In this document: positions 49,701 through 58,523 of the stretch, in pieces
Layout: every line of letters begins with the position of its first letter
Numbering within the stretch: position 1 is the stretch's first letter
NCBI GenBank assembly: GCA_020137815.1
Contig: CM035360.1
Location: 4,265,558-4,329,557 of the forward strand
Length of the DNA stretch: 64,000 bases
Origin: Hormiphora californensis
Lineage: Eukaryota > Ctenophora > Tentaculata > Cydippida > Pleurobrachiidae
Reading direction: 5' to 3'
The notes under the pieces: model-generated
What the model was told of the DNA's origin: nothing
Seen by the model: only the letters and a program-made list of their open reading frames with translations
Database searches by the model: none
Program-made: the position numbers and the translations under genes

Positions 49701-52700
49701 TAAAGCGAAGAATAAGCGCCAGTCTTCGTGATGTTCCTGGGACCAAGCAATACTGGGCAAGTGTCAAGAGCAAGCTACGAGCACAAACAGAAAAACATGG
49801 TCCCCCGACCTTCTTTGTTACCTTTAGTCCAGCGGAATACGACTGGCCTGAGTTGATTGGTATGCTTAGAGATCTTAACAAGGACCTCCCTGGAGTAGAC
49901 TCTATGTCGGACAGCGAATTACTGAATAAAGAGCCAGCCTTAACTGCACAGTTCATACATACAAAGTTCAAGGCCCTACTTGAGTTCATTCTGACCGCTG
50001 AACCACTTGGCAAGGTTAAATCTCACTTTGTCCGCTATGAGTACCAGGGTCGGGGAACAGTCCACTTCCATTGTTTGTTCTGGATTAAAGATGCTCCAGT
50101 TATAGGGGAATCCACGGAGGAGGAGGTATCTACCTTCATACAGGAGCGAATAACTTGCAGATTACCCGATAAAACTCTCGAACCGACCCTTCATAGGATA
50201 GTTAAAAAATACCAACTACACTCCTGTAGGAAGTATTGTCTCCGGTCGGTAAAAGCATTGAGTAAAGGAAGGAAAAGGCGCCGTTTTACCATGGCATGCC
50301 GCTTCGGCTTCCCTCTCCCGGGCAGTTCTAAGTTTCATCTCAGGGACGTCATGTCCAGTTTGGTTGGTCGATTTCGACGCAAGTTTAAGAAGCGTCTGTA
50401 TGATCTTCCAAGAACACGTGAGGAGAGGAACATGAATGCATACAATCCGGCGTGTTCATTACTGTGGGGAGGCAACATGGATATCCAGTTCATGTCAGAA
50501 AACTCATTCTCCATTTGCGATTATGTATGTAAATACATACTCAAAGAGGAGGTCAGCAACATTAATTGTGACTTCTCTAAGGTTACTGATACATCTGGTA
50601 CCGCATTTCAGAGATACTCTAAGTTTGCCTATGCTTTTTTAAAGCAACGTGAAATGAGTGCCAATGAAGCTGTCGATCTTATGCTTCTCACTGGCGGCAA
50701 TCTTTGGACTAGTTCTGAAAAGTATGTTTGGGTGCCTACGACATTGCCTGAGCAACGTTCGAGAACCCTTAAAAAGATCTCTGAACTGGAGAAAGATGCC
50801 ACATCAAAAGAGTTGTTCCATCCGGACTTTTTGCATGATTACTATCCAAATAGGGCGAAGAAGGAGGATAATGTAAACCTATTTCGTTTCATATCTAAGT
50901 ATGAACGGGTGTATGGCAAGATGGGGTTTCCCATTCGTGTTAACGGGAAGGAAATCGGTAGACTAAAGACCAGAACAAAAGAGCCGGTGATTTATCATCA
51001 TCACCACAACATCAAGAAGACGCCAGAGCTGTTTTATTACAGCATGCTTTCCTTGTACAAGCCCTGGCGCAAAGAATCTGACATCATGGGGAAGAGCAAG
51101 TCCTATCAGGAGGAGTTTCTTCGTTGTAGTGATGACCCATCTTCCGATTTTGACGACCTTCGGCGTTTCTCAGGGCGAAAACTAGATATTGAGAAGGTTC
51201 GGGCTGAAATGCTTTCAAAAGTAAACGAGGCCATGGAAGCTGAGAATACGAGAGATGATAAAACAAGCACTGCAGCAGACAGTGGGGACGACAGTGAAGA
51301 CAACGGCCAGAGTCAAGGAGTAAATGGTGCTCTTGACAACTATCAGCAATCGTCAGGACAGAGCTCTATCAAAACTCAAGAAGACCTTGATGCATACGTT
51401 TCCACACTTAACAAAGAGCAGCTTGAGGCGTACAATAAAGTTACTTCTGCCATTGAGCACATGTCCGATCATAGAAATGGTTTGTGCAAAGATAAAACTT
51501 GCACAGGGCAAGTTCTTCTTTTTATTTCCGGCTTCGGGGGTACTGGTAAAAGTTATCTAATTGCTGCATTGTCTGGTTACTGTTACGTGCAGCGAGAGGT
51601 TCATAAGCGAGATACCGGGTTACTGCTGATGGCCCCAACTGGAGTGGCAGCTCTCACCATATTTGGTGTTACAATGCACGCCGCCCTTGACATCCCCGTA
51701 GAGCATGGACAGACACCAAAATACACATGCTACAAAGGTGAGAAACTTCACCGGACAAGACAAGTTCTATCAGATCTTGATCTTGTCATAATAGATGAAG
51801 TTAGCATGGTGTCAAATGTTCTTTTGTTCTACGTTAGTCTTAGATTATCTGAGATATTCAAAGGGAAGCAGGGTGGAGATTCTCCATTTGGTGGGAGGTG
51901 TGTCGTGTTATTCGGCGATCTCCTTCAGCTTCAACCGGTTCAAGCAGCTTACCCATTTGTAGAAATTTCTTCCGAGAAGATTCAGAAGCTGACCGGGGGT
52001 GTCCCATTTGCTCAAAATTTATGGCGCCTATTCGATTATACAGAGCTGAAGATAAACCAACGTCAAAAAACTTCAGCAGCTCATGGACAGGAGTGGAAGG
52101 AGCTGTTAAGTCGACTAAGGGTTGGAGGGTTGACGGCGGACGACGTTAAGTTGTTAGGTACTAGGCTGATAAAACTTAACGAGACACAGAGTGCCCAGGA
52201 GACCAAGGTTGCGATTATACAATACTACAAGGACCTGGTGAAGCATGACCCCAGAGCTGTCTGTTTGCTCCCCACCAAAGCAATGGTGGGTGAGTTTAAC
52301 GATGCAATGCTGAAGTCCACTGTCTCAAAGACAGTGACTATTCCTGCCATTGATGACATCCAGCCTTGTATCGCCTCAAAGCGGCAAAGAATTGAACAGG
52401 CTATCAAGAAACTTGATAAACTGGACGATTCTAGGAACACGGCAGCTCTGGAACAACTTCTCATTGTTGCAGAAAATGCGAGGGTCATGCTTCGTCGCAA
52501 CATCGATCTAGGGAAAGGACTGGTTAACGGCAGCATGGGTACTATCGTAAAGATTCACCACGATCCCGCCTCTCAGATAGTCAACAAGATATCCATCAAG
52601 TTTGACAATATCGATGAAATCCAACACATTTTGAGAGATAGACGGGAAATCATGGTATTTAGTGGTGGATTCTTTTTCAGATCCCAGTTCCCAATAACTC

Positions 52701-55700
52701 TGTCTTACAGTATCACCATACATAAGGCACAAGGCCTGACCCTAGACACTGTTCTCACGGATGTTGGCAACAAACTGTTTGCACCCGGCCAAATGTATGT
52801 CTGTCTGTCTCGAGTTCGTTCATTAGCTGGTCTTCACCTGATAAACTTTTCGCCCAAGAAAGCCGTGGCCAATGTTTCTGCTTTGAAGGAATACGTCAGG
52901 TTGGGCAATAACCGGGAGTATATGCCTAAAGCACCAACATCAGTGCTCAAGGTTGGTAAAACTCCTACACAAAGGCTATGGTGGACAAATAAGGATGCGG
53001 TTGGCAAAGCAAAGGCAGCAATTACCAACGTTGTACTAGACACTATCGATAAGAAAAGCACTCGCCCTGTCAAGAAAGCAATTGCTAAGCCAAAGAGATC
53101 GGCAACAAGGCGAGCAGATGGTCCTGATCCAACTAAAAAAATAGTTTCGCTAGCTAGGAGGGGCAGAAATCCGAACTTTGATTTGGAGTTTATATCCGAG
53201 GCCGAAATTAGTACGTTATATGCTGATTGGATCTATCCTGGCTTATCAGGTGCTCTTGATTTTGATCATAACAAGGTAGTTGAGGAGTTAAATCCTGACC
53301 CATTCAATAGTGTCAGACCTAGGGATAAATGGTTGTCTGACATTACAATTCAACAGTATATGTGGCTCATTGCAGACAGAGTTGAGCGCAGTAATCCTGG
53401 GTACAAGTTTCACAGTATGGCGGCGTGTTTCGACAATTTCAGGCATCCGGACCATACAGAAGGTAAACAGATCCAGGCCCTCCCCTTAAGTCAACTGACT
53501 GATACCCACTTTAGAGAAATCATTGTGCCATCATATGCAAATCAGGCTTACGCGTTCAATAGATGGTCAACAAGTCATCTTTTCCGAGGGTCTCGTCAAC
53601 ATCGAATTATTGAAGAGGGCGACCCGATGGACAGTGATATTATCGCATTGGTAGGAAACCCTTCTGGAAACCATTGGGTACTAGTGATAATTGATAATCG
53701 GCCATCACCTAAGGCTGTTCTGTACTTTGATTCAGGGTCATACAAAGGTCATGACGTTACCGATAGGTGTGTTCATTACATGAAAGCTCTTCAGTTTTAC
53801 AGAGAATATATTAGTACTCTTGGTGTTCAGTTGAACCCGGCTGCCATTAATCTTCAGACTCACTCAATCCGAGACGGTGGATCAGTGAAGCAAGTACGCA
53901 ACACATGGGACTGCGGTATTTTTGTCCTTGCTAATCTAGAGCTTTATCTTGCTGCATTGCCTACAAATACAATCACACCTGGCAAACTTCCTTTGCTAAG
54001 AGCTAGCATCCTGGCAAAACTTTTAGATTTTGAGGGACGCAAGCTGTAATCTTGGAACTACTCAATTTACCCTTTGCTACTGTGTAGCCATCTTGTAAAT
54101 AATCATATTATTACATACTATTCGCTACTATCATCATATATATTATGCGTGTAACCTATCTTGACGCATAAGGTACAGTTATCTTGCAAAAATATTAACA
54201 TGATCATGACATATGTATCATTTGTTTCTACATAATGTATTATGTATCTAAACATGATTTAAACGGTCGGACAGGAGGTTTGATGAGTTCTATGTATAGA
54301 GGTCGGATAGGTATAATGGTCTGATTTTGCAGATCGGATAAGAGGTTGGATAGGATGTCGGATAGGTATAACGGTCGGAAAGGAGGTCGGAAAGGAGGTC
54401 AGATAGGTATATTGGTCGGAAAGGAGGTATGAAAGGAGGTCGGATAGGAGGTCAGATAGGTATAACGGTCGGAAAGGAGGTCGGATAGGAGGTTGGATAG
54501 GAGGTCAGATAGGTATAACGGTCGGTGCTATGGTCAGATAGCAGGTCGGTGGGGGGGGCTGGTCAGTTAGGAATATCGGTTGAACATGTGATTGGGTTTA
54601 GGTTGGTAGTTGGGACTGGAATTGAGAGATTCAAACTCAAAGAGAAATAGACATATTGAGGGAGAGAAACATAGAGACATGAAACTTGAGAGGGAGATAA
54701 AAAAACAGAGATAATGAAAAATATCTTTTTTATTTGCTATAGCAGAGTTTTAATTTCCATAACGATACCGTCTTGACGAGTAATTTGTAGTGTATCTGTT
54801 AAAATATTGTAGTAGTGGTGAGATTTGAGCGAAATACTGTGCGAGTAATTTGTAGTGTATCCGTTAAAATATTTTAGTAGTGTAGAGATTTGAGTGAAAT
54901 GTTTAAAATAAAGTCGTGGAAGTGGAAAATATCTATTGCTATTAAGTTGAGAATACTGGAAATGTGGAATATTGGTCAACAGCAACTGCCAGCCTCACAA
55001 AACATTGGTCTACCGATCTCCTCAATAATAGGTAAATAATTACCTCCCATTCTCTCCCTGCCCGGAAGGAGTTACCCTAAACAACCAATTAATTTCTCTG
55101 TTTTTATATATTTTACAATCTTCCATTTTCAGATAACGCATTCTGGGACACAATGGGACATATATGACTAGAGACTCAAACAGTTTATCGCAAAAATTGA
55201 GAAAACTGAACATTGGGGGGGGTTCAACCTAAAAATTTCCATTTCCATTTGCCAAAATCCGGGTATCGATGGAAATTTTTAGAAATTTTTAGAAATTTTT
55301 AGAATTTTTTAGAAATTTTTAGAAGTTTTTAGTACTAAAAACTTCCAAAAATTTCTAAAAATTTCCAAAAATTTCCATTAATTTCCATTAATTTCCATTA
55401 ATTTCTAAAAATTTCTAAAAATTTCCAAAAATTTCCATTGACCAAGAAAAATTAACAAAAACATAAAAATATACAAACACAGTTGTCTCAGAACTGGCTC
55501 CTTTTCCTTACCTCTTGCGAGCACTGGGCAATGCCAGTGGGCATCAATAAATCATTTAATTATACAGTGTGGGACAATAAAAAATCCCCCCTAAGTCTAC
55601 CATAGTTCCAGATATCGTGGAGTGCTAAAATTTGGTACAGCTACTCTATGAGACAAATAAATAACTTGACCAAAATTTCAGACCTCTAGCTCAAAATTCA

Positions 55701-57594
55701 TTTTTTTGATCGGAATGAACATGATCATTCATTCCAGAAAAGAATATTTTCCGGTCCAAAATTTAACCAATTATGTTTGGCTATCAATTAGCTTTTCAAT
55801 GTGACCGAGATCAGTTAAATTGGACCACCACAAGAGATACAGTGTCATGTTTCTTAAAGTTAGTCAGGTTATGTGATCCTCACCAAATCGTTGAGTATCC
55901 GGGATTGCTAATCGGTCTTCAGAAATCATAGATTCATTGGCCAACTAAGGCCAACTAAGGGCGTCTCGAAAACTTATTGAAAAGTAAGTTACCAAATAGC
56001 ACAAGATGCCTTACATTCCTTCAGACGGAATGCCTAATACTGTAGTAGATCGGGTTTCTTAGCATACAATATACAGTCGGACCCCGATTTAGGGGCCCCC
56101 GATTTAGTGGCACCCCGATTTAGGGACAGGATTTTTTTTCCCCCGATATAGGAAATTAACCTTATTTGACCCCGATTTAGTGGACACCCCGATTTAGTGG
56201 ACAAGAGCCTTTCCCCCGAGGGTGTCCCTAAATCGGGGTCCGACTGTAGAAACTTTTAACTCTTTTTTAAGCTAGATCACTGTAGATCATGGATGTAGCG
56301 TGGATAACTAACTTACTGTCGAAAACATGCAAAGATTACATGTCAATTTCTAAAAATTTCTAAAAATTTCTAAAAACTTCTAAAAACTTCTAAAAATTTC
56401 CATTTACTAAAAACTTCTAAAAATTTCCATTGTCCATAAATTTCTAAAAATTTCTAAAAATTTCTTAAAATTTCCAAAAAATTCTAAAAATTTCCAAAAA
56501 TTTCCAAAAAATTCTAAAAATTTCTAAAAATTTCCAATATAAAATTTCCATTTGCCAAAAAAGTGGGTATCAATGGAAATTTTTAGGGTTGAACCCCCCC
56601 CAACATTGATGTTCTTCGGAACACGCATGTGTCAACAACAACTGCCAGCCTCACAAAACATTGGTCTGGTGATCTATGTACCGATCTCCTCAACAATAGG
56701 TAAATAGTTACCTCCCATTCTCTCCCTGCCCGAAAGGAGTTACCCTAATCAACCAATTAATATCTCTGTTTTTATATATTTTACCATCTTCCATTTTCAG
56801 ATAACGCATTCTGGGACACAATGGGACATATAGGACTAGAGACTCAGACAGTTTATCGCGATAATTGAGAAAACTGAACATTGATGTTCTTTGGAACACG
56901 CACATGTGGACTATTGGTCAACAACAACTGCCAGCCTCATAAAACACTGGTCTGGTGATCTATCTACCGCGATCTCCTGAACTTCAACATTAGCTTAAAG
57001 GTAAATAATTAAGTCTCATTCTCTACCTTCCCGGAAGGAGTTACCCTAATCAACCAATTAATTTCTCTGTTTTTATATATTTTACCATCTTCCGTTTTCA
57101 GAGGACACATCCTGACTAAAGCCAAGAAGAGTTTATTAACTACAATATACATGCACAATGGGACCTTGGGATAGAGACTGAAACTGCTGACTACTTTCCA
57201 CGATATTTGTTGCACATGCTTACAGAAGTTTGAATAATATTTTCTTGTTTTTATTACCTTATTGTGACAATATGATCTACCACTTGTATTACCCCTTTCA
57301 AATGCTATTTCTATACCTATAGCGATACATTTTGTAGTTAAAGTGTACAAACTTTCAAATCACTAATCATAGTGATCACATGTCACCCGTGAACGTACCA
57401 AAAAAGAATACAAATTTAGGCCAAAAACTAATTACAATTAGTTGGCTAGAAAGGTGGCCCTTTGAGACACAGACACCTTTGCATGCCCCTGGGAAACAGT
57501 TTTTTAGAGGATCGAAAAAACTAAGTATAGATAAAAAAGAAGGTAGATACATAGAGAGGGAGAAAGAGGGAGAGAGAGGGAGAAAGAGGGAGAG

Positions 57595-57629
<35 letters not shown>

Positions 57630-58491
57630 GGGAAAAGAGAGAGAGAAGGAGAAGGGAGTAGAGAGATTATTAATCTTTCCCCGGCGTCCCCCGGGGGCCC
57701 CCCCTTTTCCCCGCCCCCCCCCCCCCTCCCCCCCCCCCTCCTCCCCCCCCCCTCCCCGCCCCTTTCTCTCTCCCTCCTCCCCCGCCCCCCCGAGGGGAGA
57801 AGCGCGAGAAGAGGATCCTCGTTCCCCTATTCCGATATGGGCCATGATAGTTTTAAACCAGTCCAGAATGCTATTATTATTCAGAGAGATAGAGAGAGAG
57901 AGAGAGAATGAAAGAGAGAAAAAGAGAGGAGTGATAGAGAGAGAGAGGGTAGAAAGAGAGAGAGAGAGGAGAGTTTGTAGGCCCCCCAGGAGAAGTTTGG
58001 ACCTTGAAGAACGGACGCTCCGCGTCATTCTCTCCTTCTCTCTCTCTCGGCGCTCGCGCTAAGAGAGGGGATCGAGATGTTGAGCCCCCGCCGCTGTCGT
58101 CTAGCCCCCCGCTCTGGCCGGGCCTGGCGCTCGCCGCATCTGGGCTGGGTGCGCCGAGCGGGCGCGCTCGCGAGCGGCGGGGGGGGTTGGGGCCCTTTTG
58201 TTGTCCCCTGCCCTCCTCTCCTGTTTCCCAGGGGCATGCCAAGTTGTCTGTGTCTCAAAGGGCCACCTTTCTAGCCAACTAATTGTATTGTTTTTTGGCC
58301 CTAAATATCTATCTATCTTTATTATTAGGCCAAACCCTAATTTTTCCAATTAGTTTGGCCTGAAAGGTGGCCCTTTGAGACACGCCCCCTTTGCTGCCCT
58401 GGCTGTTTTAGAGGATTTTCATGGTTATTCACAATAGTTGTTTCCCCTTCCTTCTCTCTTTTTCTTCCTCTCTCTCTCTCCTCTCTCTCTC

Positions 58492-58523
<32 letters not shown>

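Larger units (their letters stand above)
54974..57115. repeat. three tandem copies of a 280-bp unit, first one split by an element
   Basis: Copy 1 is 54974-55215 plus 56609-56628, copy 2 about 56630-56907, copy 3 about 56908-57115. Shared words include CAACTGCCAGCCTCA, GGAGTTACCCTAA and ACCAATTAAT. No coding potential. Confidence 0.8.

Noticed and set aside
54145-54171. Stem as the Helitron 3' terminal hairpin
   Set aside because: No CTRR terminus follows and no matching 5' TC end was identified, so it could not be supported.
58025-58282. Arg/Pro-rich frames in a GC-rich stretch
   Set aside because: They sit in the loop of a foldback element in sequence of doubtful quality.
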